From: Rhodocyclaceae bacterium
GTDB lineage: Bacteria; Pseudomonadota; Gammaproteobacteria; Burkholderiales; Rhodocyclaceae
Direction: 5' to 3'
Assembly (NCBI GenBank): GCA_028714035.1
Contig: JAQTNA010000015.1
Span: forward strand, 20,562 to 84,561
Length of the DNA stretch: 64,000 bases
How positions within the stretch are numbered: position 1 is the stretch's first letter; each line of letters opens with the position of its first letter. Shown here in pieces: positions 9,351 to 17,823 of this stretch. Position numbers and translations under genes: made by a program. The notes below the pieces were generated by a model that had not been told where the DNA came from, did no database searches, and saw only the letters and a list, made by a program, of their open reading frames with translations.

Positions 9351-9821
9351 TCAACCGCCGCAACCGCCGGCCGTCACCTTGACTTCCTTGTGCGACGTGT
9401 AAGCCTTGCCGCCCGCCATCACGACCGCCCGCACCACGGAGGTGTCGCTGAACTTCAGGCGCACCGCCACATCCGGCAGGGCGCCGTTGGCAAACTCGAA
9501 GCTGCCCGCCAGCGGCATGGGGTTCTTGTCCACGAAGATGGAGATGCTGTTGGTATTGGGAATGTTGCTGACCACCGAAATGGGCACGACCGCGCCGTTC
9601 TCGGCGATGGCGGGTGCCGTGATGACCACGTCCTTGCTTTCCGCCGCGCCGGACGCGCCGATGGCCTTCATGCCATCCGGTACGGTCTTGGCCTCGAAGG
9701 CCGCCTTGCTCCAGTCCGCGGCAAAGGCTTGAATCGGCCGGATGAGGCCGGTGACGAGCATGGCGGCCAGTGCGCTACCGGCGCCCATGCTCCTGAGTAC
9801 GCTTCTACGCATTACATTCAT
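9351..9821 (-). CDS. soxY: Thiosulfate/sulfur carrier protein SoxY
   Basis: This 156-residue periplasmic carrier holds sulfur intermediates covalently on a cysteine at the end of a flexible C-terminal arm. The arm is intact here: the protein ends VTAGGCGG, the hallmark of SoxY. The N-terminus MRRSVLRSMGAGSALAAML is a twin-arginine-like signal. The first ATG (9821) has a GAGAGAGGGAG ribosome site; an ATG three codons later is the alternative. It is the second gene of the operon, after the YeeE/YedE transporter gene. Confidence 0.97.
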   Translation of the reverse strand: MNVMRRSVLRSMGAGSALAAMLVTGLIRPIQAFAADWSKAAFEAKTVPDGMKAIGASGAAESKDVVITAPAIAENGAVVPISVVSNIPNTNSISIFVDKNPMPLAGSFEFANGALPDVAVRLKFSDTSVVRAVVMAGGKAYTSHKEVKVTAGGCGG

Positions 9822-9913
9822 AACGACTCCCTCTCTCCTCTAGAAATCAACAACCTGCTCCCGGCCCGGGAACCCGGCATCTATTACACTAATGACATAA
9901 TTTGCCCGGCGTC

Positions 9914-11029
9914 TCACATGTACCGGTACTGCACCTTCATGGTACCGGCGGCACCCGCTATGATGGCGACCAGGGTCAGCATCGAACCCACGGCCAGGGT
10001 GGAAACCCCTGTCACGCCCTGGCCTATGGTACAACCCATGGCCAGCACGCCCCCCACTCCCATCAATACGGCACCCACGGCATGCCACAGGAAGTCCTTG
10101 AAGTTGGGAAACCACTCCAGATGGAAACTCCTGGAAGCAACGGCGTAAAGGAAGGAACCGACGATCACCCCGAGCAGGGCCATGATGCCGAAATTGACGA
10201 GGGAATAATTCGTCGGATCCATCACATAGCGCACCAGGTCGCCCATGGGGCTCATGAAGGTCAGCGACTGGACCTGGGCTCGGGAGGGCGGTACGTCCGC
10301 CATCTCCGCAAACTCGCGCCAGGCCACGCCCGAGCCGCCCCCGGTGATGTACCAGCCCGCGACGACCGCCAGGCCGACCGCCAGTCCGCCCAGGATCAGG
10401 TTGCCGTTGCTGCGGAACTCGGTGGAGGAGAAGGCGAAGGCAAGGAGGCCCAGGCTGACGACGGCGGCCAGGATGCGATGCAGGGCCACCGTGTTCTCCA
10501 TGCCCAGGAGTCCGCCCAGGAGTGCGCCCAATTCCTGGCTCTTGATGCCGGCCTTGCCCAGATTCACCGCCAGCGGTGACATCCAGGAATCGAAGGCGAT
10601 GGCGTACATGTCGGTCCAGAGCATCAGATAAGCCATGATGGAGGCGATGGCCAGCACTACCAGGGACTTGAGATTGCCCCCGCCTATGCGCACCAGGGTC
10701 TTGTTGCCGCAACCCGACGCCAGGACCATGCCCACCCCGAACAGGGCACCTCCCAGTACGTAGCGCAGCCAGGCGAAGTTGGCGGTTCGATAAGGCGGAA
10801 AGGTATTGTCGGGCAGTTCCAGCTTGCCCAGGGTCTCGAGCAGGGCCACGCCGCCGACGGCGATGCCGATGGCCAGCAGCCAGGAACGCATGCGCCCGGT
10901 GTCCTCCATGTTGACCCAGTCGGACACGGCCCCCATGGTACAGAAATTCGTCTTATTGACCAGTGCCCCCATGATCAGGGCGACCGCGAACACCATCCCC
11001 AGCACCTGCTGGTGAACATTCCACTCCAT
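9914..11029 (-). CDS. YeeE/YedE family (TsuA-like) sulfur-compound transporter
   Basis: This 371-residue polytopic membrane protein has two pseudo-symmetric YeeE/YedE (DUF395) halves. The conserved cysteines lie in NKTNFCTMG near residue 29, ASGCGNKTL near residue 105 and AMGCTIGQG near residue 333. In the characterised relative TsuA, such cysteines line the thiosulfate path. As first gene of the sox operon it probably moves thiosulfate or released sulfane sulfur across the inner membrane. The start has a strong GGAGGAG site. The direction of transport and the substrate are inference. Confidence 0.9.
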   Translation of the reverse strand: MEWNVHQQVLGMVFAVALIMGALVNKTNFCTMGAVSDWVNMEDTGRMRSWLLAIGIAVGGVALLETLGKLELPDNTFPPYRTANFAWLRYVLGGALFGVGMVLASGCGNKTLVRIGGGNLKSLVVLAIASIMAYLMLWTDMYAIAFDSWMSPLAVNLGKAGIKSQELGALLGGLLGMENTVALHRILAAVVSLGLLAFAFSSTEFRSNGNLILGGLAVGLAVVAGWYITGGGSGVAWREFAEMADVPPSRAQVQSLTFMSPMGDLVRYVMDPTNYSLVNFGIMALLGVIVGSFLYAVASRSFHLEWFPNFKDFLWHAVGAVLMGVGGVLAMGCTIGQGVTGVSTLAVGSMLTLVAIIAGAAGTMKVQYRYM

Positions 11030-11346
11030 ACGATATCTCCTCCGTATACACCCACGATCGCCTGGCGGCGAGTTCGGTTAGAAGTGCAGGCGCTCTTGTC
11101 CGCTCTATGATTGAGCCGGCGCCGCTACACCGATATCATTCTGCCACAACAACTTTGGCCGGAATCAAAGAATATCTTGATCCGCCATTAAACTCGGCTT
11201 ACCGGGTCACCCCAAAAATCGGTCCATGAACCATAAGGACGGGCCGGGATTCCGATTTATTCCAGGAATTCACGAATATTTTGTGGAATATTCTTCAAGC
11301 TTTCCCCGTCCACCCTTCCATAGTCCATCTTCCAAGAGAGATCACC
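11030..11346. other. Divergent regulatory region between sox operon and ECF sigma factor gene
   Basis: No coding region is visible here. The 317 bases separate the transporter gene (leftward) from the sigma factor gene (rightward) and must hold both promoters. A TTG-started extension of the sigma factor frame reaches back to 11281 but lacks a ribosome site. A short inverted repeat lies at 11274-11293. I could not assign ECF-type promoter boxes with confidence. Confidence 0.6.
11274..11293. promoter_or_regulatory. Candidate operator: inverted repeat GAATATT-N6-AATATTC
   Basis: Two perfect 7-base half-sites separated by 6 bases lie 54 bases upstream of the preferred sigma factor start, in an otherwise GC-rich region. 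Position and symmetry suggest a binding site for a dimeric regulator. It could also be chance in a locally AT-rich stretch. Confidence 0.35.
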
Positions 11347-11910
11347 TTGAACATTCTCGGATTCTTCGGCCGTAGCCGGGCCTATGAGGCGAGGCTGGAG
11401 CAGAGCCGTCCCCGGCTCTACCGCCTTGCCCATTCCTGGTGCCGCAACCCGGCGGTCGCAGACGACGTGGTTCAGGACACCCTGGCCAAGGCGCTCGCCC
11501 AGGCAGGTCAGTTGCGGGATCTGGACGCCCTTCACGGCTGGCTGCTGACCATCATGGCCAACTGCTGGCGGGATCACTTCCGGCGGACGCGCGAGACGGA
11601 GGATCTGGACGAGGTCGGCGAAGAGTGGCTTGCGAGCGAATTCACGCCCGAGGACGACTTTGAGCAGAACCAGATGATCCAGCGGGTGCGCGGAGCGGTC
11701 AGCCGTCTGCCCCTGGGGCAGCGCCAGGTGGTGACGCTGGTGGACCTGGAGGAATGTTCCTACGCCGAAGTGGCCGGCATCCTGGGCATCCCCATCGGGA
11801 CCGTCATGAGTCGGCTGTCCAGGGCGAGGATCGCCTTGCGCGAGTTGCTGCTCGACCACCGAAAGCTTGCCGACGCGCCCACTGCCACCCGGATATCGAG
11901 GATCAAATGA
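11347..11910 (+). CDS. ECF-family RNA polymerase sigma factor
   Basis: The product is a 187-residue sigma-70 family protein with only regions 2 and 4. Region 2 spans about residues 20-85, including NPAVADDVVQDTLAKAL for core binding and -10 recognition. Region 4 spans about 120-175, including LPLGQRQVVTLVDLEECSY and a helix-turn-helix GIPIGTVMSRLSRAR. I prefer the TTG at 11347, since AAGAGAG lies seven bases upstream; an earlier TTG at 11281 would add 22 unconserved residues. Its stop overlaps the next start as ATGA, the usual coupling of an ECF factor to its anti-sigma. It is divergent from the sox operon, which suggests that as a target. Confidence 0.93.
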   Translation: MNILGFFGRSRAYEARLEQSRPRLYRLAHSWCRNPAVADDVVQDTLAKALAQAGQLRDLDALHGWLLTIMANCWRDHFRRTRETEDLDEVGEEWLASEFTPEDDFEQNQMIQRVRGAVSRLPLGQRQVVTLVDLEECSYAEVAGILGIPIGTVMSRLSRARIALRELLLDHRKLADAPTATRISRIK

Positions 11911-12617
11911 ACCAGGAAATGCCCAGCGCCGTGAGCGACGAACTCCTGAACGCCTTCGTGGACGATGAACTGGACGCCGCGGAGAAGACCAGGCTGCTGA
12001 ACAAGATGGCGGAAGATACCGGCCTCCGGGAAAGGGTCTGCCAGCTCTGGCAGGTCAAGGAGTTGCTGCGCGGCGCCTACCCCTTGCAGGCCAACCCGGC
12101 AGGCCGGAACAAGAGGACCGGCCTGCCTCCTGGCCGCTATGGCCGTGCCCTGGCCGCCGGCCTGATGCTGGCCGTGGGCAGCGCCATGGGCTGGATCGCC
12201 CATAGTGAGCACGACGGCCGGGGCGGACTGCAATTAAGCGCGAGGCAGATGGCCGAAGGAAAGGTGATTCTGCACCTGGCATCCTCCGATCCCGACCGCC
12301 TGAAGGTGGCCCTGGACGAGGCGGAAGAGCTGTCTCGGGAGCACGACAAGTCCGGCAAGCCGGTACAGATCGAGCTTCTGGCCAATGACGCGGGCCTCGC
12401 CCTGGTGCGCGCGGACACCTCGCCTTACGCTGAGCGCGTCGAGGCCCTGATCAAGGCCCACGGTAACCTCAGCTTTCTTGCCTGCAACAATGGGATAGAG
12501 AAGCTGCGCACGGCCGGCGTGGAAGTGAGGCTCCTGCCCCACGTGGCGGTGGCGCCGTCCGCCCTGGACCAGATCATGATGCGGCTCCAGCAGGGCTGGA
12601 CCTACGTGCAGGTGTAA
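11907..12617 (+). CDS. Transmembrane anti-sigma factor with C-terminal DsrE-like domain
   Basis: The protein has 236 residues. Residues 8-60 (DELLNAFVDDELDAAEKTRL and following) resemble the RseA/ChrR-type anti-sigma domain. A basic stretch at 68-80 precedes one membrane helix at about 80-99, which predicts N-in, C-out topology. Residues 117-236 read as a DsrE/DsrF-like domain: KVILHLASSDPDRLKVALD, LVRADTSPYAERV, FLACNNG with Cys193, and a terminal QQGWTYVQV. DsrE-family proteins carry sulfur as cysteine persulfides. A periplasmic DsrE domain on an anti-sigma factor next to sox suggests a sensor of reduced sulfur; that function is inference, while the domain layout is visible. Confidence 0.88.
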   Translation: MNQEMPSAVSDELLNAFVDDELDAAEKTRLLNKMAEDTGLRERVCQLWQVKELLRGAYPLQANPAGRNKRTGLPPGRYGRALAAGLMLAVGSAMGWIAHSEHDGRGGLQLSARQMAEGKVILHLASSDPDRLKVALDEAEELSREHDKSGKPVQIELLANDAGLALVRADTSPYAERVEALIKAHGNLSFLACNNGIEKLRTAGVEVRLLPHVAVAPSALDQIMMRLQQGWTYVQV

Positions 12618-12997
12618 AGAAAGCAGTTTGAACCGCACCGGCGCAGAGAAATTCAAGGTGTCCTTGCGGTTTAACCCTCAAATCACCATCAAGCTGGCCG
12701 GAGTGGTCCAGACGCCCGGGCCATGGCGACCGATGCCCTGCATCCTCACCCAGCAGGTCTGGGCCGGGGTAAGGCCTTCCAGCACGAGCGGCAAGCTGGT
12801 TCCGCATCCCGTTCGCATCAGACGTCCGTCCCCAAACTGCCTGGTACCGATCCGTGCTGAAGGTCAAAGCGTCGGCCGCCCCGCCTGGCCGGCAAGGGCG
12901 TCCAGTTCGCGACCGGCCCATTGGAGAACCGATGGCAGAAGGGTATCCTTGCCGCAGATGATCGCCCCGGTTCTTCCATTCTCGTAGAGGCTGCCGC
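12618..12997. other. 380-base intergenic region, no gene recognised
   Basis: Open frames exist on both strands but none has a recognisable motif, ribosome site or family resemblance. The first 50 bases (about 12620-12670) include a decayed copy of the GAACCGC...GGCGCAGAGAA repeat seen elsewhere in the window. The promoter of the downstream kinase gene must lie here; no clear boxes were identified. Confidence 0.5.
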
Positions 12998-15900
12998 ATG
13001 AGCATACCACCCGCCCCCCTGGCCGCCGATCCGCGTTTCATGGCCTTGTGGAGGAGAGGGGCGGCCTTGGCCGCGGCCGCCGTCATGATCATCGGAGCCG
13101 TAGTCCTCCTCGGCTGGTGGCTGGACAATACCGCCCTGAAGAGCCTGCTGCCGCAGTGGGTGACGATGAAGGTCAACACCGCCCTGGGCTTTCTACTCTG
13201 CGGCCTGGCACTGTGGTGGCAGCGCCATGAAGCGGCTGGCGCCATGGCGTGCAACGCCGCCCGGGTCTGCGCAGGCCTGGCGGCGCTGCTGGGCCTGCTG
13301 ACGCTGATGGAGTACCTGGGCGGTCGGGACTTCGGCATTGACAATGTTCTCTTTCCCGAACCGGCGGGTGCCCTCCAGACCTCGCAACCGGGGCGCATGG
13401 CACCCGCCACCGCCTTCAACTTTCTGTTCTCCGGCCTCGCCCTGCTGCTGCTCGACCGCGGCGCGCGCGGCGGACTGTGCCCGGCGCAGTGGCTGACCCT
13501 GCCGCCCCTGGCCGTCGCCTTCCTTGCCGTCACCGGCTACCTGTACGGGGCCAAGAATCTGTACGAGATAGGGCTCTTCACCTCCATGGCCCTGCATACC
13601 GCCCTGGCCTTCTCGATCCTCGGCCTGGGTCTGTTCTGGGCGCGCCCGACACGCGGTCTGATGGCGCTGGTGAGCAGCGACACCATGGGTGGCCTGCTGG
13701 TGCGCCGCCTGCTGCCGCTGCTGCTGCTGATCATCCCCCTGCTGTTCTGGGCCAGGCTGTTGGGTGAACGCGCGGGCCATTACGGCACCGAATTCGGCAT
13801 TTCCCTCATGGTCCTGGCCAATATCGCCCTGCTCGGCGCTGCCTTCTGGTGGAGCGCCCTGGCCATCAACCGCCGGGAGGCCGAGCGGCAGCGCGCGCAA
13901 GCGAAGCTGCGCGCGAGCGAGGCGCGCCTGAAGGAGGCCCAGCAACTGGCTGGGCTGGGCTACTGGAAATGGGACGTGAGCGGGAACGTGCACACCTGGT
14001 CGGACGATATTTTCGCACTGTATGGGCGTGACCCGGCCCTGGGCCCGGCCGCCTATCCGGAAGTGAGCCGGTACTTCACCCCGGAGACCTGGGCGAAGCT
14101 GGCCGCTTGCGTGGACCGCGCCGTGGCGGATGGCACCTCCTATGAATGCGATGCCGAGGTGGTGCGCCCGAACGGCAGCCGGCGCTGGATCACCGCCCGC
14201 GGCGAAGATGGGCGCGATGCCCAGGGGAACGTCGTCGAGCTGCACGGCACGGTGCAGGACATCACTGACCGGTACCTGGCGGAGGTGGCCGTCCGGCGCA
14301 ACGAGGAGCAGCTCCGGGTGCTGGTGCAGATCTCCTCCCAGATCGTCTGGACCACCACACCGGACGGCATGGTCATCGAGGCCTCCCCCTCCTGGTGCGC
14401 GTTCACTGGTCAGAGCCCCGAGCAGATGAGGGGGGCTGGCTGGCTGGAGGCCGTCCATCCCGAGGACCGGGAACGGGTCGTCGAGGTCTGGCGCCAGGCC
14501 GTGGCGACACGCAGCCTCTACGACGTCGAGTACCGCCTCCACCATGTCAACGGCGAGTGGCGCTGGACGGCGGTGCGCGGCGCGCCTCTGCTCGACACGG
14601 AGGGCAGGATACGCGCCTGGATCGGCATGAACAGCGACATCACCGCGCGCAAAGAGGCCGAACTGCAATTGCGCCAGCTTTCCCTGGTCACCGAGCAGAG
14701 CCCCGAGAGCGTCGTCATCACCGACCTTGATGCCAATATCGAGTATGTCAACGAGACCTTTGTGAGCAAGACGGGCTATAGCCGGGAGGAGTTGCTCGGC
14801 AAGAACCCGAACCTGCTGAAATCCAACCTGACGCCCCCGGAGACGTTCGCCGCGCTCTGGGAGGCTCTGACCCACGGGCAGGCCTGGAAGGGCGAGATGG
14901 TCAACCGGCGCAAGGACGGTAGCGTATACACCGACTTCACCTTTATCACGCCACTGCGCCAGCCGGATGGACGCATCAGCCACTATGTGGGCGTACAGGA
15001 GGACATCACCGAGAAAAAGCGCATCGGCCGGGAACTGGACCAGTACCGTCATCACCTGGAGGAACTCGTGGCGGCGCGCACCGCCGAACTGGAGGAAGCC
15101 AAGGTGGAGGCGGAACTCGCCGAGGTCGAGGCCGAAACCGCAAGACGCATGGCGGAGGCCGCCAATCAGGCCAAGAGCGCCTTCCTGGCCAACATGAGCC
15201 ACGAGATCCGCACACCGATGAACGCCATCCTGGGCCTCACCTACCTGATGCAGCGCGCCGGCCCCACTCCCGAGCAGGCCGAGCGTCTGGGCAAGGTCGG
15301 CGGCGCCGGTCAGCACCTGCTGTCCCTCATCAACGACATCCTCGACCTGTCCAAGATCGAGGCCGGCAAGCTCGTCCTGGAGGAGACCGACTTCGCGCTG
15401 GCCGCCGTGCTCGACCATGTTCGCTCCATGATCGGTGAGCAGGCCCGCATGAAGAGCCTGAGCGTGACGCTGGATTGTCGCGACGAATCGCTCTGGCTGC
15501 GCGGCGACGTGACCCGAGTGCGCCAGTCCCTGCTCAACTTTGCCGGGAACGCCATCAAGTTCACCGAGCGCGGCGGCATCATCCTGGGCGCGCGGATGCT
15601 CGAGGAAAAGGAAGGTCGGCTGCTGCTGCGCTTCGAGGTGCGGGACAGCGGCATCGGCATTCCGGCGGAGAAGCTGGGCCAACTGTTCCAGGACTTCCAG
15701 CAGGCCGACGCCTCCACCACGCGCAAATACGGCGGCACCGGCCTGGGGCTCGCCATCACCCGCCGCCTGGCCGGGCTGATGGGCGGCGAGGCCGGCGCCG
15801 AAAGCGAACCGGGCCGGGGCAGCACCTTCTGGTTCACGGCCTGGCTGGGCCGCGGCCAGCCCACGCAACATGGCGCCGGCGAATTCACCGAGGCCGAGGC

Positions 15901-16702
15901 CGAATTGCGTCGGCGCCATACCGGCCGCCGCCTGCTCCTGGCGGAAGACAACCTCATCAACCAGGAGGTGGCCCTGGAACTCTTGCAGGGCGCCGGTCTG
16001 ATCGTGGATACGGCGGAAAACGGTAGCGTGGCCGTGGAGAAGGCCAAAAAATGGGACTATGCGCTGATTCTGATGGACATGCAGATGCCGGTCATGGACG
16101 GGCTGGAGGCGACGCGCGCCCTGCGCGCCCTGTCCATCTGGCGTGACAGGCCCATCCTCGCCATGACCGCCAACGCCTTTGACGAGGATCGTAGCGCCTG
16201 CCTGGCCGCCGGCATGAACGATTTCGTCGCCAAGCCGGTGGATCCGCGAGCACTCTATGCGACCCTGTTGAAGTGGCTGCCGGCCGGCGCTCCGCCCAGC
16301 GCCGTCGAGGCGTCGCCTCCCAGCCCGGTCGCCTCGCCGGAATCCGTCCTGGAACAACTGGAACCCCTTCCCGGCGTGAACCTGGCGCAGGGTCTGGGCA
16401 ACCTGCGCGGCAACCGCGCCAAATACCTCGATCTGTTGCGCCGCTTCGTGGCTGGCGCGCTGGACGACCTGGCCGGAACCGCCCGCTGCCTTGAGGCCGG
16501 GGACAAGGAAGGGGCTCGCCGCCTGATCCACACCCTGAAGGGCTCGGCCGGTGCGTTAGGCTTGCTGCGGATGGGCGAACTGTCCGCGCGGCTGGACATG
16601 CTCCTGCGCCAGGAGGGCCATGACGAGATGCTGGCGCAGGCCCTGGTTGGCGAGGCGGTCAAGCATCTGGAGCAGTTGGCGGTGTTGCTGGGGTTGCGCT
16701 GA
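12998..16702 (+). CDS. Hybrid histidine kinase: membrane domain, three PAS, HisKA, HATPase, REC, Hpt
   Basis: This 1234-residue inner-membrane protein carries a whole phosphorelay. Several hydrophobic helices fill the first 290 residues. Three PAS domains follow (about 305-425, 430-555 and 560-680), then a coiled coil, HisKA with the phospho-acceptor His735 in MSHEIRTPM, an ATPase domain (about 835-950) with [14 protein letters not shown], a receiver with Asp1027 in LILMDMQMP, and a C-terminal Hpt domain with His1178 in IHTLKGSAG. All catalytic residues look intact. The final acceptor response regulator is not adjacent, so the output is unknown. PAS input suggests redox or small-molecule sensing. 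Confidence 0.93.
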   Translation: MSIPPAPLAADPRFMALWRRGAALAAAAVMIIGAVVLLGWWLDNTALKSLLPQWVTMKVNTALGFLLCGLALWWQRHEAAGAMACNAARVCAGLAALLGLLTLMEYLGGRDFGIDNVLFPEPAGALQTSQPGRMAPATAFNFLFSGLALLLLDRGARGGLCPAQWLTLPPLAVAFLAVTGYLYGAKNLYEIGLFTSMALHTALAFSILGLGLFWARPTRGLMALVSSDTMGGLLVRRLLPLLLLIIPLLFWARLLGERAGHYGTEFGISLMVLANIALLGAAFWWSALAINRREAERQRAQAKLRASEARLKEAQQLAGLGYWKWDVSGNVHTWSDDIFALYGRDPALGPAAYPEVSRYFTPETWAKLAACVDRAVADGTSYECDAEVVRPNGSRRWITARGEDGRDAQGNVVELHGTVQDITDRYLAEVAVRRNEEQLRVLVQISSQIVWTTTPDGMVIEASPSWCAFTGQSPEQMRGAGWLEAVHPEDRERVVEVWRQAVATRSLYDVEYRLHHVNGEWRWTAVRGAPLLDTEGRIRAWIGMNSDITARKEAELQLRQLSLVTEQSPESVVITDLDANIEYVNETFVSKTGYSREELLGKNPNLLKSNLTPPETFAALWEALTHGQAWKGEMVNRRKDGSVYTDFTFITPLRQPDGRISHYVGVQEDITEKKRIGRELDQYRHHLEELVAARTAELEEAKVEAELAEVEAETARRMAEAANQAKSAFLANMSHEIRTPMNAILGLTYLMQRAGPTPEQAERLGKVGGAGQHLLSLINDILDLSKIEAGKLVLEETDFALAAVLDHVRSMIGEQARMKSLSVTLDCRDESLWLRGDVTRVRQSLLNFAGNAIKFTERGGIILGARMLEEKEGRLLLRFEVRDSGIGIPAEKLGQLFQDFQQADASTTRKYGGTGLGLAITRRLAGLMGGEAGAESEPGRGSTFWFTAWLGRGQPTQHGAGEFTEAEAELRRRHTGRRLLLAEDNLINQEVALELLQGAGLIVDTAENGSVAVEKAKKWDYALILMDMQMPVMDGLEATRALRALSIWRDRPILAMTANAFDEDRSACLAAGMNDFVAKPVDPRALYATLLKWLPAGAPPSAVEASPPSPVASPESVLEQLEPLPGVNLAQGLGNLRGNRAKYLDLLRRFVAGALDDLAGTARCLEAGDKEGARRLIHTLKGSAGALGLLRMGELSARLDMLLRQEGHDEMLAQALVGEAVKHLEQLAVLLGLR

Positions 16703-16906
16703 GGGCAAGCTCCACGCCCCGACAAACCGCCTGAACCGGTCGCCGTCCATGCCGCCAGGCCAGCGAAACCGGGCATCAATGCCGCCCCGTCATAAGTTGC
16801 AATAACTCACTCAGAACCGTGAAATATTGCGCGAAATTCCAGCCTTGATATGACCTTTGTCGTATTGTGGCATCCATTTTTCCGCTTTAGGGGGACATAA
16901 GCCAGA

Positions 16907-16950
16907 AGCGGTGCGGCCTTGCGCATGAACCCGCGCGAGGCCGCACCGCT
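16907..16950. other. Long near-perfect hairpin (18-bp stem)
   Basis: AGCGGTGCGGCCTTGCGC (16907-16924) pairs with 16933-16950 with a single G-T wobble, around an 8-base loop. It lies between the converging kinase gene and brnA. It could terminate either transcript by structure, but no T-run follows on either strand, so intrinsic termination is not certain. It may instead be a REP-like repeat. Confidence 0.6.
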
Positions 16951-16980
16951 CTCTTACCTGGTGACTTAAATGCCGAACGT

Positions 16981-17313
16981 CTACGCCGCGCGGTGCAGTG
17001 CAACATACTCCCGCAATGCGTCGTTCATGCGGGTTTGCCAGCCATCGCCGGTTCCCTTGAAATACTCCACCACCTCGGGGCTGTATCGCACCGTCACTGC
17101 TACCTTGGTGGGGCGCTTTTGCGCGCCGCGCTGGCCGGGTAAGCGAACTTTTCCCTTTGCCCAAAAGGCCGCCACGGCAGCCGCGTCGTTGGGGTCATAC
17201 GGGCACTCAGGGTCGTCCACCCGGTCAGGTGCGGCGGCGATGGCTGCCTCCACTTGTTCCCGGCTAAAGGCCGAGGGCTTTGAAGTAGGCTCGCGTTTCA
17301 TGTTTGTCACCAT
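16981..17313 (-). CDS. BrnA-family antitoxin
   Basis: This 110-residue protein is of the BrnA type: an N-terminal toxin-neutralising segment and a C-terminal ribbon-helix-helix-like DNA-binding part (KVAVTVRYSPEVVEYFKGTG and MNDALREYV). Such antitoxins repress their own operon and bind BrnT. The first ATG (17313) lies inside the end of the toxin gene; a second ATG at 17301 (MKREPTSK) is the alternative and resembles typical BrnA starts. The antitoxin frame is intact although the partner toxin appears broken. Confidence 0.85.
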   Translation of the reverse strand: MVTNMKREPTSKPSAFSREQVEAAIAAAPDRVDDPECPYDPNDAAAVAAFWAKGKVRLPGQRGAQKRPTKVAVTVRYSPEVVEYFKGTGDGWQTRMNDALREYVALHRAA

Positions 17314-17533
17314 AACGACAGGAACACTCGGGCGTTATCAAAGCGCTCCGTCCACACCAGGAAGACGACGCGACTTTGATACCAGCCCAAACTTTGCGGG
17401 CGCTGTTCGCCATAGGTTCCACGATCGTCTTCGACCGTGAAATCGGGGCATCGAAGACAGCGGCAAGGTCGGCCAGGTCAATGCCGTGATCCTTGAGGTT
17501 CTTCTTGCGCTTGGCTTCGTCCCAGGTAATCAT
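17264..17533 (-). pseudogene. BrnT-family toxin, frame-disrupted
   Basis: The first 30 residues (MITWDEAKRKKNLKDHGIDL...) match the BrnT ribonuclease start. After FDAP the family-like sequence continues in another frame, reading DFTVEDDRGTYGEQRPQSLG then YQSRVVFLVWTER, and stops at FLSLW. The terminal motif SCRYGDKHETRAYFKALG is back in the first frame. This pattern fits a one-base loss in the C-run at the FDAP codons, perhaps plus a second compensating shift near the brnA start. In the frame as sequenced the toxin core is scrambled, so it is probably inactive. A sequencing error at the homopolymer is the main alternative. Confidence 0.7.
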
Positions 17534-17539
17534 GCGCCC

Positions 17540-17569
17540 ATTGTGGTTACAAAAAGCGGCTCCTGTCAA
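17540..17569 (-). promoter_or_regulatory. Candidate brnTA promoter
   Basis: On the minus strand TTGACA (17569-17564) is followed after 18 bases by CACAAT (17545-17540), just before the toxin ATG. The direct repeats GTGGTTAC (17543-17550) and GTAGTTAC (17577-17584) flank the -35 region and could be BrnA operator half-sites. The short distance to the start would imply a nearly leaderless message. Confidence 0.4.
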
Positions 17570-17823
17570 GCTTTTCGTAGTTACAACCCCAAACAAGCAG
17601 TTGAAAGGACGGCGGTATATATGCTTCGTTATTCCCGTCCGCTTTCCCGCCGCCTCCTTTCAATTCTACGTTGAATGTCTGCTTTCCCTTTCGGGCTACG
17701 GCGGCCAAGGGTCGTCTCCAACCATTCATGTTGTGGCAGGCAAGCAGGATGACCGGAACAGCTTGATGCTTGATTTATCCGCGTATCGGGGTCAATCCCG
17801 GAAATTTGATCAGGAGGTTGGTC

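Noticed and set aside
12628..12987. 119-residue open frame upstream of the PAS hybrid kinase gene, and a minus-strand frame considered as chorismate lyase
   Set aside because: Neither has convincing motifs or a ribosome site; the resemblance to UbiC did not hold when conserved positions were compared.
13193..16531. 1112-residue open frame antisense to the PAS hybrid kinase gene
   Set aside because: It mirrors a gene with complete kinase motifs; such shadows are expected in high-GC DNA. Composition is His/Gly/Gln-rich with no domain.
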